Of a DNA stretch of 52,713 bases, positions 17,663 through 26,799 are shown piece by piece. The notes below the pieces were generated by a model. That model saw nothing but the letters and a program-made list of their open reading frames with translations. It searched no databases and was not told the origin of the DNA. Numbering within the stretch: the stretch's first letter is position 1; every line of letters starts with the position of its first letter. The DNA is from Oscillospiraceae bacterium. Its GTDB lineage: Bacteria > Bacillota > Clostridia > Oscillospirales > JAAYXM01. A program made the position numbers and the translations under genes. The stretch is taken from assembly GCA_017439555.1 (NCBI GenBank), contig JAFSIZ010000089.1, forward strand, positions 1 through 52,713, read 5' to 3'.

Positions 17663-17691
17663 TTGATAAAAGGCTGAAAAAGTATTATTAT
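17663..17691 (+). promoter_or_regulatory. Promoter of the glycosyltransferase gene
   Basis: TTGATA (17663-17668), 17 nt, TATTAT (17686-17691), beginning immediately after the spoVG stop. Two small deviations from consensus. Confidence 0.55.
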
Positions 17692-17733
17692 TTATGTAGA
17701 CTCACAATAACCTTATGAGGAGTGTGAATTTGC

Positions 17734-18855
17734 ATGAAAGTCCTTATTCTAAGCATAACAGCAGGTCAGGGGCATCACTCTGCCGCAAAATCAATTTCTG
17801 ATGCATTCGAAGAACGCGGTGTAACAGTTAAAACAGTTGACGTCTATAAGCAGATTGACAAAAACCTCTGCGATGCTGTCAACAAAGGCTATCTACTTTC
17901 AACCAAGCATACACCGAAAGCCTATCGGGCAATCTACGAGCTCATAGATTCAAAAACCGCACCGTCGACAAAATATGCGCTGCAAAATATTATGGGCATC
18001 CTTCTCGCAATACGCTTTGAAAAATTCATTGAAGAGTTTTCTCCCGATGCAATAATCTGCACACATATTTTTGCCGCACAGATCATAAACGAGCTTAAGC
18101 GCCGCGGTCGGCTGCTCGATATTCCGACAGTCGGAATCGTTACCGATTATACCGTCCATCCATTCTGGGAAGATGTTACGTATATTGAATATATAAATAT
18201 TGCAAGCGAGTTGCTCACACAGCGCGCGCTTATAAAAAACATCACCCAGCAACGCATATGCTCCTTCGGCATCCCGATTCAGAAAAAGTTTGCAACAAAG
18301 ACTGAATGTTGCCGGGCGCGCGAAGCTCTCGACATTCCGCAAAACAAACGCACTATACTCGTTATGGCAGGCAGCATGGGCTACGGTGATATGCCCGAAA
18401 TAATTTCAGGCATTCTCAACTATGACAAAAGCTTCACCGTTCTTGCGGTTTGCGGCAATAATAAGAAGCTTTTGAAAAAGCTTGAAAGCAAAGGCTACGG
18501 AGATAATGTCAGGTTATTCGGCTTCACAGATCAGATAAGCCTTTTAATGGACGCTGCCGATTGCATTGTGACAAAGCCCGGTGGTTTATCCACATCAGAG
18601 GCTATGTCAAAGAAGCTTCCTATGGTTCTGGTCAATCCCATTCCCGGTCAGGAAGACAGGAACCTTGAGTTTTTCCTCAATAACGGTGTTGCGCTGGCCG
18701 TCACCAAAACCTTCACAATCGAGGAAGCGCTTCATTTTCTCTTCTGCAACAACAGCATAAGGCTGGAGCAGATAAAGAGACAGCTTGAGCTTTTAGCAAA
18801 ACCCAACGCTTCTGCAGACCTCGCTGAATTTGTTTTAAATCTTAAACATAAATGA
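17734..18855 (+). CDS. MGDG synthase / UgtP-like glycosyltransferase
   Basis: A GT28-type (GT-B) enzyme of the monogalactosyldiacylglycerol-synthase family, expected to add a sugar to diacylglycerol at the inner membrane face for glycolipid or lipoteichoic anchor synthesis. 373 aa. The N-terminus MKVLILSITAGQGHHSAAKS and the following EERGVTVKTVDVYK match the MGDG_synth domain. The C-terminal donor-site region VMAGSMGYGDMPEII...LFGFTDQISLLMDAADCIVTKPGGLSTSEAMSKKLP is intact, as is the NPIPGQEDRN loop. GAGGAG precedes ATG 17734. The sugar and lipid cannot be told from sequence. Confidence 0.88.
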   Translation: MKVLILSITAGQGHHSAAKSISDAFEERGVTVKTVDVYKQIDKNLCDAVNKGYLLSTKHTPKAYRAIYELIDSKTAPSTKYALQNIMGILLAIRFEKFIEEFSPDAIICTHIFAAQIINELKRRGRLLDIPTVGIVTDYTVHPFWEDVTYIEYINIASELLTQRALIKNITQQRICSFGIPIQKKFATKTECCRAREALDIPQNKRTILVMAGSMGYGDMPEIISGILNYDKSFTVLAVCGNNKKLLKKLESKGYGDNVRLFGFTDQISLLMDAADCIVTKPGGLSTSEAMSKKLPMVLVNPIPGQEDRNLEFFLNNGVALAVTKTFTIEEALHFLFCNNSIRLEQIKRQLELLAKPNASADLAEFVLNLKHK

Positions 18856-18856
18856 A

Positions 18857-18889
18857 CATAATGCCATCGGTTAAGCCGATGGCATTATG
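18857..18889. terminator. Bidirectional terminator
   Basis: A perfect 14-bp palindrome CATAATGCCATCGG / CCGATGGCATTATG with a 5-nt loop, followed by TTTTATA on the plus side. It sits between the convergent glycosyltransferase and acyltransferase genes. Confidence 0.85.
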
Positions 18890-18891
18890 TT

Positions 18892-19911
18892 TTATACTAT
18901 ATATTTTTTGAAAAACGGCAGCTTATTCAACGCATATGAAACCAAGAAGGATGTAACAAGCGTCAATGCTGTTTTCAGCACAAAATATATCAGAGCGTTG
19001 TCGATTGAAGCAAAAACACCTGACGTATCTATCAGTTTTATCACAAGAACATGAACAAGGTAGACACCGAAGGTCAGCTTCGATAAAGCAGATAACAACC
19101 TTTCTCCACGCTCAGTTTTTAAAGATGATGAGAAATGATGCTTTGCAAACACAAACACGCAAACAGCCTCGAGCATTGTTGTAATTGAGAACCAGCTGTA
19201 GAAGCCATCAAACACGCTGTTTGTTTTCATTGAAAAATATTTTGTCAATGCTGCAGTCGCTATGAACGCAGCTATCCCCAATACATATATAATCCTTCTG
19301 CCCGGCTTTGAAAGCTCTGTGCGATTCAGGTAATAGCCGCCGATGAAATATGCGCTATATCCGCCAACCAGACGAAAACGCATTTTTTCATCAATATCGT
19401 ATAAAAAAGACATATGCGGAAGCTTCGCGACAGACGGAAGGATAAAAACTGACAGGACAGCAAGAATCAGAAAATATACTGCCGTTTTTTTATTCTCACA
19501 TATTTTGCGAAGTATTGGAACTGCAACATACAGCGACGCTATTATGAACAAAAAATACATATGATAATGCCCCAGAAGGACACTTCTGAAAAAAGCGAGC
19601 TTATCTCCGCTATATTCTGTCAATGCATATATAACCGACCAGAACAGAAACGCAGTTATAATTCTCAGAAGATTTTTTGAATATATCCGCTTCGTCTCTA
19701 TATTATTTTCAGGATCGAGAAACAAAGCGCCCGATATCATAAGAAAAACAGGTACCGAAAACCGCGAAAAGCTGTCAAGAATGTTATATATACTCCACTC
19801 AAACGTATTGATTCCGCAGGCAAACAGCTCTGCTCCGGCTATATGTATAACAACAACAGCGACAGTTGCAAAAATACGCAACCAATCAAAATAATATACA
19901 CGCTTTTCCAT
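18892..19911 (-). CDS. Membrane acyltransferase, acyltransferase-3 family
   Basis: 339 aa with about ten hydrophobic helices and almost no soluble domain. The N-terminus VYYFDWLRIFATVAVVVIHIAG carries the R..A...V..H pattern of the acyltransferase-3 (OafA/WecH-like) family, and MISGALFLDPEN and FGVYLVHVLVIKLID are the other usual landmarks. Such enzymes O-acylate cell-surface glycans or small molecules. GGGAG precedes ATG 19911. It has its own transcription unit upstream of nothing on its strand; the substrate is unknown. Confidence 0.87.
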   Translation of the reverse strand: MEKRVYYFDWLRIFATVAVVVIHIAGAELFACGINTFEWSIYNILDSFSRFSVPVFLMISGALFLDPENNIETKRIYSKNLLRIITAFLFWSVIYALTEYSGDKLAFFRSVLLGHYHMYFLFIIASLYVAVPILRKICENKKTAVYFLILAVLSVFILPSVAKLPHMSFLYDIDEKMRFRLVGGYSAYFIGGYYLNRTELSKPGRRIIYVLGIAAFIATAALTKYFSMKTNSVFDGFYSWFSITTMLEAVCVFVFAKHHFSSSLKTERGERLLSALSKLTFGVYLVHVLVIKLIDTSGVFASIDNALIYFVLKTALTLVTSFLVSYALNKLPFFKKYIV

Positions 19912-19937
19912 ATTCCCAGCTCCCGAATAATAACTAT

Positions 19938-19965
19938 GGGCATCTTTCAGCTGTGAAAGATGCCC
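19938..19965. terminator. Hairpin downstream of the permease operon
   Basis: GGGCATCTTTCA / TGAAAGATGCCC is a perfect 12-bp stem 27 nt past the permease stop. The minus-strand T tract is weak while the plus side has A5, so it may act more as an RNA-stabilising end than an efficient terminator. Confidence 0.55.
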
Positions 19966-19991
19966 AAAAAGTTGAATTCTTTGATTGTCGA

Positions 19992-20873
19992 TTAACCCTT
20001 AACGGAACCGATCATAACACCCTTAACGAAGTATTTCTGCAAGAACGGGTAAACTGCAATAATCGGAATAACTGCAACCGCGATTGTAGCATACTTGATA
20101 GAGTTTTCAGCAAATGTTGTGTCACGTGCTGCGCCTTCAAATTCATCCATAACGCTTTCCATAACGATCTGACGAAGGATGATCTGCAACGGATACTTAG
20201 ACTCATCATTGAGGTAAATGAGCGGACCCATAAATCCGTTCCACTGTGAAACTGCAACGAAAAGGCCGATTGTAGCAAGAACAGCGGTGGATGTCGGGAG
20301 AACGAGATACCAGAGAATGGTGATATCGTTAAGTCCGTCAAGACGTCCTGACTCTTCGATTTCCTTCGGGAAGCCCTGGAAGAAGGATCTCATGATGATA
20401 CAGTTGTAAGCGCCGAATGCATGGGGAAGAACGATAGCCCAAATTGTATCGAGCATTCCAAGCCACTTAATGCAAAGGAAGCCCGGGATCATACCGCCGC
20501 TGAAGAACATCGTGATCATAACAAGAATGTTAAGAAACTTTCCGCCCGGAAGCCTGTCTGCCTTACTGAGCGCATATGCGCCTGTAGAAAGAACAAAGAG
20601 AGCTATAGCCGTGCCGAGAACTGTATAGACGATTGTGTTCTTATAAGCAGTGAAGATAAGCGGCTTTGCAAGAACGAACTTGTAGACCGCAAGAGTTGCA
20701 CCAAACTTTCCATCGACCATCGGCCATACGCCGACGCTGTTTGTAATAACATCCCATGTACCCGAAAGCGATACTGAAATCATGTGGAGAACCGGGAACA
20801 TTACCATAAGAACAACAAACCAAAGGAATAAGTTTCTGAGCAACCAACCAACAGTAAATTTTTTCTCAACCAT
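19992..20873 (-). CDS. Carbohydrate ABC importer permease, LplC/YtcP-like
   Basis: One of the two membrane subunits of a CUT1-type sugar importer. 293 aa with six predicted helices. The EAA loop that contacts the ATPase is visible as EIEESGRLDGLNDITILWYLVLPTS. The N-terminus (WLLRNLFLWFVVLMVMFPVLHMISVSLS) and the end YFVKGVMIGSVKG are characteristic of LplC-type permeases. GGGAGGAC precedes ATG 20873, 15 nt after its partner. No solute-binding protein or ATPase lies alongside; the ATPase is often a shared MsmX-type elsewhere, and the binding protein may be distant. Confidence 0.92.
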   Translation of the reverse strand: MVEKKFTVGWLLRNLFLWFVVLMVMFPVLHMISVSLSGTWDVITNSVGVWPMVDGKFGATLAVYKFVLAKPLIFTAYKNTIVYTVLGTAIALFVLSTGAYALSKADRLPGGKFLNILVMITMFFSGGMIPGFLCIKWLGMLDTIWAIVLPHAFGAYNCIIMRSFFQGFPKEIEESGRLDGLNDITILWYLVLPTSTAVLATIGLFVAVSQWNGFMGPLIYLNDESKYPLQIILRQIVMESVMDEFEGAARDTTFAENSIKYATIAVAVIPIIAVYPFLQKYFVKGVMIGSVKG

Positions 20874-20888
20874 TTTTATTGTCCTCCC

Positions 20889-21884
20889 TTACCACAAGCT
20901 TGTTTCGCTAACGCTCTTCGCAACATAGTTGGAAATCAAAACGAGAGAGAGAGAAACTATCGAGTTGAAGAGACCAACCGCTGTACCGTAGCTGAAGCTG
21001 TTAGACTGGAGACCCTGTGTGTAAACGTATGTAGAAATAATTTCAGATGTCTCGTATGTGGACGGAGACTGGAGAAGGAATGCCTTCTCAAATCCGACAT
21101 TGAAGATGCTTCCCATACGGAGAAGGAGCATTGTGATGATTGTCGGAATGATGCTCGGGAGAGTGATGCTCCAGAGGCAGCGCCACTTACCTGCACCGTC
21201 AACAACAGCTGCTTCATAGAGCTGCGGGTCGATGTTTGTAAGTGCTGCAAGATAGACGATAGCACCCCAACCGAGTTCCTGCCAGATACCTGACGCAATA
21301 TAGAGCGTTCTGAAGTATCTTGCGTCTGCAAGAATGTTTGTTGCTTCAATGCCCAGAGACTCAAGAGCCTTTGTAACGATGCCGCCTGTCGGTGAAAGCA
21401 TCATTGTGAGAAGACCGACAACAATAACCGTTGAGAAGAAGTGGGGCATGTAGCTGACTGTCTGTACGAACTTCTTGAACTTCATATTCTGGCACTCGTT
21501 AAGAACAAGAGCAAGAATAATCGGTGCCGGGAAGCCCCAGAGCAAGCTCCAGAATGAAAGCAGGAAGGTGTTCTTGATCATACGCCAGCAATACTTATAA
21601 TTGAAGAATCTGACGAAGTTTTCAAAACCAACCCATTCACTCTGCATAAGTCCGATAAACGGCTTATAATCTTTAAATGCGATGATAAGACCGTACATCG
21701 GGAAGTAATAGAACAGTGCAAGGCAGATAACAGCCGGTGTTACGAGCATCATAAGATACTTGCCGTCAGCAAGCTTCTTCATCCACTCAGGCTTTGCACT
21801 TGCGGGTGAGTTTGGCAGAACCTCTGCCGAAGCGTTTTTTGTCGCCCTCAAAGTATTCAACTCCTTGAAATTTTTCTGTCGCAT
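20889..21884 (-). CDS. Carbohydrate ABC importer permease, LplB/YteP-like
   Basis: The partner membrane subunit. 331 aa from ATG 21884, but the best SD (AAGGAG near 21859-21864) instead suits TTG at 21851, which would drop the first 11 residues. The extra N-terminal cytoplasmic stretch is followed by YLMMLVTPAVICLALFYYFPMYGLIIAFKDYKPFIG, typical of LplB, and by the EAA loop YEAAVVDGAGKWRCLWSITLPSIIP. The sequence ends SYVAKSVSETSLW-like. It follows a large AraC sensor-regulator gene, a layout usual for polysaccharide or oligosaccharide uptake units. Confidence 0.92.
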   Translation of the reverse strand: MRQKNFKELNTLRATKNASAEVLPNSPASAKPEWMKKLADGKYLMMLVTPAVICLALFYYFPMYGLIIAFKDYKPFIGLMQSEWVGFENFVRFFNYKYCWRMIKNTFLLSFWSLLWGFPAPIILALVLNECQNMKFKKFVQTVSYMPHFFSTVIVVGLLTMMLSPTGGIVTKALESLGIEATNILADARYFRTLYIASGIWQELGWGAIVYLAALTNIDPQLYEAAVVDGAGKWRCLWSITLPSIIPTIITMLLLRMGSIFNVGFEKAFLLQSPSTYETSEIISTYVYTQGLQSNSFSYGTAVGLFNSIVSLSLVLISNYVAKSVSETSLW

Positions 21885-21905
21885 CTACTATCGCGAATGC
21901 GACAG
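21876..21905. promoter_or_regulatory. Inverted repeat at the permease operon start
   Basis: CTGTCGCAT (21876-21884) and ATGCGACAG (21897-21905) are perfect 9-bp arms with a 12-nt spacer. It lies 17 nt downstream of a TATAAT (21922-21927) on the minus strand and covers the annotated ATG. A repressor or activator site or a leader RNA hairpin are both possible. Confidence 0.45.
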
Positions 21906-22322
21906 GTCGATACGCTTATTTATTATAATGTCCAAACGCAAAAACGCCCGGGCAATATAACCTTTATTATGGGAAAGAAACACAGAACTTGTCCGAAGAA
22001 AATATGTAACGCTCAGCTGACCCTGTTAACGATCTGCCGGGCAGCCCTTTCCACGTTTGTATTATACAACAAAACATACCCAAATATGAATTGTCATTTT
22101 TTTAAGTTATCACCAAATTATCGAATTTCAGTAAAAATAATTATGAATACAATAAATGATAACGAGAACAGCCGTTTTTGAACTTTTCAAAAACATTCAG
22201 CGCATTTATAACACTTTTTGCAAAATTTACACAATTTTAACGAATTGTTTCCCAGTTAACAAGTAGTTAACAAATCACCAAATTGCGACATAATATTTAC
22301 ACATCTACCATTTTCTTCTTTA
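21906..22322. other. Non-coding gap upstream of the permease operon
   Basis: About 417 nt of AT-rich DNA without a convincing gene. It holds a TATAAT (21922-21927, minus strand) with a poor -35, as expected for an activator-dependent promoter, and a direct repeat of GTTAAC (22255-22260 and 22266-22271) in an AACAA-rich stretch near the regulator stop. No clear terminator for the regulator gene was found. Confidence 0.4.
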
Positions 22323-24560
22323 TTATTTCTTGTAATCATCCCCAAAATGCTTTTTGCGATATTCTCCCGGGGTGTAGCCTGTGTACTTTTTGAACAATCT
22401 GATAAACGTATTTATATTGGGAAGCCCGACCATAACCGCAATGTCTTTATTCTTATTCTGCGGATTCTCGCTGAGCTCCACGGCTTTTTTTATACGGTAA
22501 TTATTTATATAATCACTCAGGTTTACGTTCATCTTCTCTTTGAAATATGATGAAATATACGCACCGGTAAGCTTCAGCTTGTCAGCAAAAAGATTGAGGT
22601 ATATGTCTTCAGCATAATGGTTGTCAACATAATCAAGAATATAGCTTATAATATAATCATCCTCACGCTTATTCTGACGGATATGATCCATAATCTCGCT
22701 CAGGAAATCAACACACACATCCCTGTATTCTTCCGGCGTGTGAGCGTGATCGAGCATACGGTATGCCGCAGACAGATTAATATTCGACGGAAGCGCATGA
22801 AGCACACGGTTCACGAGCTTTACCGAACAGTTGATTATTTCTGTGCAGAGCAAATAGAGCTCAAAGCTGTTTATTTCCTTTTTAATATTGTAATCAATTA
22901 TTTCATCGACTTTATGCACAGCCTCTTCCAGTGTGCCGTTCTGCAGCATAGCAGAAAGCTTCCCCATCTCCTCGACAGAGAAATAGAATCTGCTCGCCCC
23001 GCGTTTTACATCATCTTCATACAGCACCTGGTTCTCAGCAATCGGTTTGCTGTATTTTGCAAGATCTATAAGCACATCATAGACACTCTTTATGTGCTCA
23101 ATTCCTTCATATATATTCGAAACCGCCACAGTAAAAAATGCATATTCAGATTCATTCGACAGCTTGGCCACTATGCTGTCTATTATGTCTTTTTCACCCG
23201 AGAAGCCTTCATACGCATCAAAAACAGATACAATCCCGTTGTTTTCGATCTGGAAAGTAGTTGCCTTTACACCCCAGGTTTCAAGATACATCTCTATCAG
23301 TTGCTTCAAAAAGAAGGTTGCCCTGCCTGAATCCTTGCCTATATACTTATCGAACTCGCTTTTATAATTGACACGGATATACATCATAAAGAACGAACGC
23401 GAAATATCAACACTTTCCTCAATATCATCAATTCCGACATATACATCACGCATACGCGATTGCAAAAACAGCGAATCGAGCACCGATTCTTTATGATCGT
23501 TCTCAACAGCACCTCTGATATCGTGTGAAGTTATCAACTTGACACCTTCATATATATCCTCATATGAATTTATGCCGCTTTCAAACTGAGCTTTTACAGA
23601 CGAGTTTTTGCCGATTTCCTCCGCTACCGCCAGAGCACGCTTTGACCATCGCAATGATACAAGCACAGAAAACGCGAGCGCTACAATAAAGAAGAGCATA
23701 AAACAGATAATTTCATATTTTTCCGTATTTCCCATCTCTGCATTGAGCTCTCCGAACGGAATAAACTTCAAAATCGTGATATCACCATTCTGTTCATCTG
23801 AAAATCTGAAGATATACCCTTTATCGATTTTCTCCGAAGCGGAGGTAATTTCACTCTCTGCAAGCTCGTCTGCCGCCTCTGTTGCATATATCTTCTGACC
23901 GTTTTCGGAATAAATGCCGGATATCCCGAATTCTTCGGCCAGCTCTGCTATATCAAGCATCATAACAACGATATATCTGCTATCGTCCTGAGGTTTATAT
24001 GTCACCGGCAACAGGACACTGTCAACGCGCTTTGCCTCTTTCGCACCCGAAAAGATTGCAGCCGGATGAATCTCAAACAGCTCACCACCGGACATCTCCG
24101 AGACCCAAAAATCTTTCACATATTTTTCGTTTGAATAATATTGATTAAAAAACACATCGGTTGTGTATGTGCCCGTGAGCTCATATATATATCCGGATTT
24201 TTGCCTGTCAACAATAAAAGCTGTGGACAAAAACTTTGAAAACTCGTTCTGACGCCTGTCAACGAGCACAGCACGCATATCCGCACGAATGTTATTATTC
24301 ATAATGTATGTGCCGTTATCAAACGAATTGTCTGCAGCAAACCTCACGGATAATTCAGACAACGCAAATTTTATCTGAGATATTGTTCTCTGTACGTCCT
24401 CTGCCCCACTTATAAATTCGATATTCAAATTTTCAAGCAACAATTTCTTTGCACGCTTTGCGGCCGATATACGCACAACGACAAAAGCGAGCGAAAATAT
24501 CAAAATAACAACAAGAAAGCTACTTATCGCTTTCAGAAAAAAAGAATGTTTTTTAAGCAC
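22323..24560 (-). CDS. AraC-family regulator with membrane-spanning sensor
   Basis: 745 aa. An N-terminal helix (about residues 8-30), an extracytoplasmic sensing region (31-275) and a second helix (about 279-302, ICFMLFFIVALAFSVLVSL) anchor a cytoplasmic portion that ends in two helix-turn-helix motifs (YLNLFADKLKLTGAYISSYFKEK and DIAVMVGLPNINTFIRLFKKYTGYTPGEYRKK). This YesN-like sensor architecture is common beside LplB/LplC sugar importers, which start downstream on the same strand. It probably senses an oligosaccharide outside the cell and activates the importer. GTG start with AGGGTG upstream. Ligand unknown. Confidence 0.88.
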   Translation of the reverse strand: MLKKHSFFLKAISSFLVVILIFSLAFVVVRISAAKRAKKLLLENLNIEFISGAEDVQRTISQIKFALSELSVRFAADNSFDNGTYIMNNNIRADMRAVLVDRRQNEFSKFLSTAFIVDRQKSGYIYELTGTYTTDVFFNQYYSNEKYVKDFWVSEMSGGELFEIHPAAIFSGAKEAKRVDSVLLPVTYKPQDDSRYIVVMMLDIAELAEEFGISGIYSENGQKIYATEAADELAESEITSASEKIDKGYIFRFSDEQNGDITILKFIPFGELNAEMGNTEKYEIICFMLFFIVALAFSVLVSLRWSKRALAVAEEIGKNSSVKAQFESGINSYEDIYEGVKLITSHDIRGAVENDHKESVLDSLFLQSRMRDVYVGIDDIEESVDISRSFFMMYIRVNYKSEFDKYIGKDSGRATFFLKQLIEMYLETWGVKATTFQIENNGIVSVFDAYEGFSGEKDIIDSIVAKLSNESEYAFFTVAVSNIYEGIEHIKSVYDVLIDLAKYSKPIAENQVLYEDDVKRGASRFYFSVEEMGKLSAMLQNGTLEEAVHKVDEIIDYNIKKEINSFELYLLCTEIINCSVKLVNRVLHALPSNINLSAAYRMLDHAHTPEEYRDVCVDFLSEIMDHIRQNKREDDYIISYILDYVDNHYAEDIYLNLFADKLKLTGAYISSYFKEKMNVNLSDYINNYRIKKAVELSENPQNKNKDIAVMVGLPNINTFIRLFKKYTGYTPGEYRKKHFGDDYKK

Positions 24561-24633
24561 AAAACTTCACCCTTCTGAAAAATATCATCAAATTTTTAAG
24601 TAGTAACTTTCTGTATTATACACTATAAAATCA

Positions 24634-24667
24634 AAAAAAGCAAAGATAATTTTATCTTTGCTTTTTT
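24634..24667 (-). terminator. Terminator of the aminotransferase-trpS-tagO operon
   Basis: GCAAAGATAA / TTATCTTTGC with flanking A7/T6 runs, 23 nt after the tagO-like stop. The T tract on the minus strand makes it an ordinary intrinsic terminator. Confidence 0.85.
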
Positions 24668-24689
24668 AAAAATTCAAGTATTCAAATTT

Positions 24690-25769
24690 TTAATTGTCCG
24701 ATGGCTCATCATCACTCTTTTTTTTATGGGCGATGTGCACTGTTTTATATATGCGATAGCCTATGATAAACGCAATCAAAACCGTTACGACAAACAACAA
24801 AGCTCGCATCGCGCCACTGAGCGTGAGCAACACAGCCGACATTCCCAGCACGCCGCTTATGAGATAGAGGATAAGCACCGTCTGTTTCTGATTGAAACCG
24901 ACATCAATCAAGCGATGGTGGATATGACCACGATCAGCGTGCATCGGGCTCTGCCCATGGAGGAGACGGCGGCATATCGCAAACGCAGTGTCGAAAATCG
25001 GAAGACCGAGCACCAAAAACGGAGCGGCAAAAGAAAGTATTGCATAGGTTTTGAACATTCCCTGAATCGACATTGTCGCAAGAATAAAGCCGAGGAAGGT
25101 TGCGCCTGTGTCTCCGACAAACATCTTGGCCGGATTCATATTATATGGAAGAAAACCGATACAAGCCCCGGCAAGAGCGGCCATTATCACCACGATGGTA
25201 AATTCAGAAACCATCACCGAAATAATGAGCAATGAAATTGACGCAATCGTACACACTCCGACTGACAGGCCATCGAGACCGTCGATCAGGTTCACGGCAT
25301 TCGTTATTGCAACAATCCACAGCACTGTTATCGGAATCGACCACATACCAAGACTCAGATATGCATGGTCGCTGAACACATTCACATTTGAGAGCACATC
25401 TATTCTTGTGCCATGAAGAACGACAATCAGCGCCGCTATAATCTGAACTATAAGCTTCAGCATTGCAGGAAGTGATACCGCATCATCTATAATGCCAAGC
25501 ACAACGATAACGACAGCACCGAGAAGGATCCCTTGCATTTCAAGATCTATCGGAACCAAAAGTATGACCGCAACCAAAAACGCAAAAAACACAGCTAAGC
25601 CGCCAAGGCGCGGTATTGGCTCTTTGTGCATTCGTCTGTCATCCTTAGGCACATCTATCGCACCTATCTGATGCGCTATTTTTTTTGCAACCGGGGAAAG
25701 AATAAACGAAAGAATGCCTGCAACAAAGAACGCAGCTATGCTTCTTATTATCGCTATTTTATCCATCAT
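24690..25769 (-). CDS. tagO: Undecaprenyl-phosphate N-acetylglucosaminyl-1-phosphate transferase (TagO/WecA-like)
   Basis: Transfers GlcNAc-1-phosphate from UDP-GlcNAc to undecaprenyl phosphate, starting teichoic acid or other wall glycans. 359 aa, about ten or eleven membrane helices. Motifs: DVPKDDRRMHKEPIPRLGG at the first loop, NLIDGLDGLSVG, FVGDTGATFLGF and HADRGHIHHRLIDVGF (HIHH pattern of GlcNAc-type enzymes rather than MraY). The C-terminal tail is charged. It is last in the operon, 14 nt after trpS. Wall genes elsewhere in the window (LCP protein, murC, FemAB) fit its use. Confidence 0.9.
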   Translation of the reverse strand: MMDKIAIIRSIAAFFVAGILSFILSPVAKKIAHQIGAIDVPKDDRRMHKEPIPRLGGLAVFFAFLVAVILLVPIDLEMQGILLGAVVIVVLGIIDDAVSLPAMLKLIVQIIAALIVVLHGTRIDVLSNVNVFSDHAYLSLGMWSIPITVLWIVAITNAVNLIDGLDGLSVGVCTIASISLLIISVMVSEFTIVVIMAALAGACIGFLPYNMNPAKMFVGDTGATFLGFILATMSIQGMFKTYAILSFAAPFLVLGLPIFDTAFAICRRLLHGQSPMHADRGHIHHRLIDVGFNQKQTVLILYLISGVLGMSAVLLTLSGAMRALLFVVTVLIAFIIGYRIYKTVHIAHKKKSDDEPSDN

Positions 25770-25783
25770 TTATCCCTCTTTTG

Positions 25784-26797
25784 TTATCCGCGCGGCTTTG
25801 CCACAAAGCCAACCTTTTTACGGATTTTTTCAAGGTTTCGTTCCGCAAGACGCGAGGCAAGTGCCGCACCTCTTGTGTAGACAGCCTCAAGATAGTCCTT
25901 GTTTTTAAGAACATCCTCGGTTCTTTCGCGAATCGGGCGAAGCATTTCGACAACAGCTTCACCTACCGCTGTTTTGAAATCTCCATAGCCTTTTCCGGCA
26001 AATTCGTTTTCGATTTCCTCGATACTCTTGCCTGTGGCAACGGAATAGATTGTCATAAGGTTGTTTACGCCGGCCTTACCCTCCCGGTATTCAACACGCG
26101 CCTCGCTGTCTGTCACCGCACGCCTGAACTTGCGCATAATATCGTCAGGCTTATCGAGAAGAAGAATATATGCATTCGGGTTTGTGTCTGATTTCGACAT
26201 CTTCTTATCAGGCTCAGCCAGGCTCATTATTCTTCCGCCAACCTTAGGTATGTAGGGCTCAGGTATTGTGAATACATCGCCGTGGTGATTGTTGAAGCGC
26301 TGAGCGATATTTCTCGCAAGCTCAAGATGCTGCTTCTGGTCCTCCCCTATCGGAACATAGTCCGCATTGTAAAGAAGAATGTCAGCAGCCATAAGTACGG
26401 GATAGTCAAACAGACCTGCGTTGATGTTATCAGCATGCTTTGCGGATTTGTCCTTAAACTGAGTCATACGCGAAAGCTCGCCATACATTGTATAGCAATT
26501 GAGAATCCACGAAAGCTCTGCATGCTGCTGAACGTGGCTCTGGATATACATTATATTCTTTTCCGGGTCAAGCCCACAGCCTATCAGAAGCGCAAGCAAC
26601 GAAAGTGTCTGCTGACGCAGCTTCGCCGGGTCCTGACGAACGGTTATCGCGTGCATATCAACCACGCAGAAGAGACAATCATATATATCCTGCATTGCGA
26701 CCCAATTTGTGATCGCTCCCATATAGTTGCCCATCGTTATGTTTCCTGACGGCTGAATGCCCGAAAACACGCGCTGTCTTTTTTCTGTTGTTTCCAT
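25784..26797 (-). CDS. trpS: Tryptophanyl-tRNA synthetase
   Basis: Charges tRNA-Trp. 337 aa, normal for bacterial TrpRS. The class I HIGH-equivalent FSGIQPSGNITMGNYMGA and the KMSKS motif in PDKKMSKSDTNP are intact, as is GEDQKQHLELARNIA. The start overlaps no gene and lies 2 nt after the aminotransferase stop, with the SD (AGGAGAATAA) inside the end of that gene. Confidence 0.97.
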   Translation of the reverse strand: METTEKRQRVFSGIQPSGNITMGNYMGAITNWVAMQDIYDCLFCVVDMHAITVRQDPAKLRQQTLSLLALLIGCGLDPEKNIMYIQSHVQQHAELSWILNCYTMYGELSRMTQFKDKSAKHADNINAGLFDYPVLMAADILLYNADYVPIGEDQKQHLELARNIAQRFNNHHGDVFTIPEPYIPKVGGRIMSLAEPDKKMSKSDTNPNAYILLLDKPDDIMRKFRRAVTDSEARVEYREGKAGVNNLMTIYSVATGKSIEEIENEFAGKGYGDFKTAVGEAVVEMLRPIRERTEDVLKNKDYLEAVYTRGAALASRLAERNLEKIRKKVGFVAKPRG

Positions 26798-26799
26798 GG

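Noticed and set aside
22255..22271. GTTAAC direct repeat as a replication or integration site
   Set aside because: Only two 6-bp copies in AT-rich DNA, likely chance.
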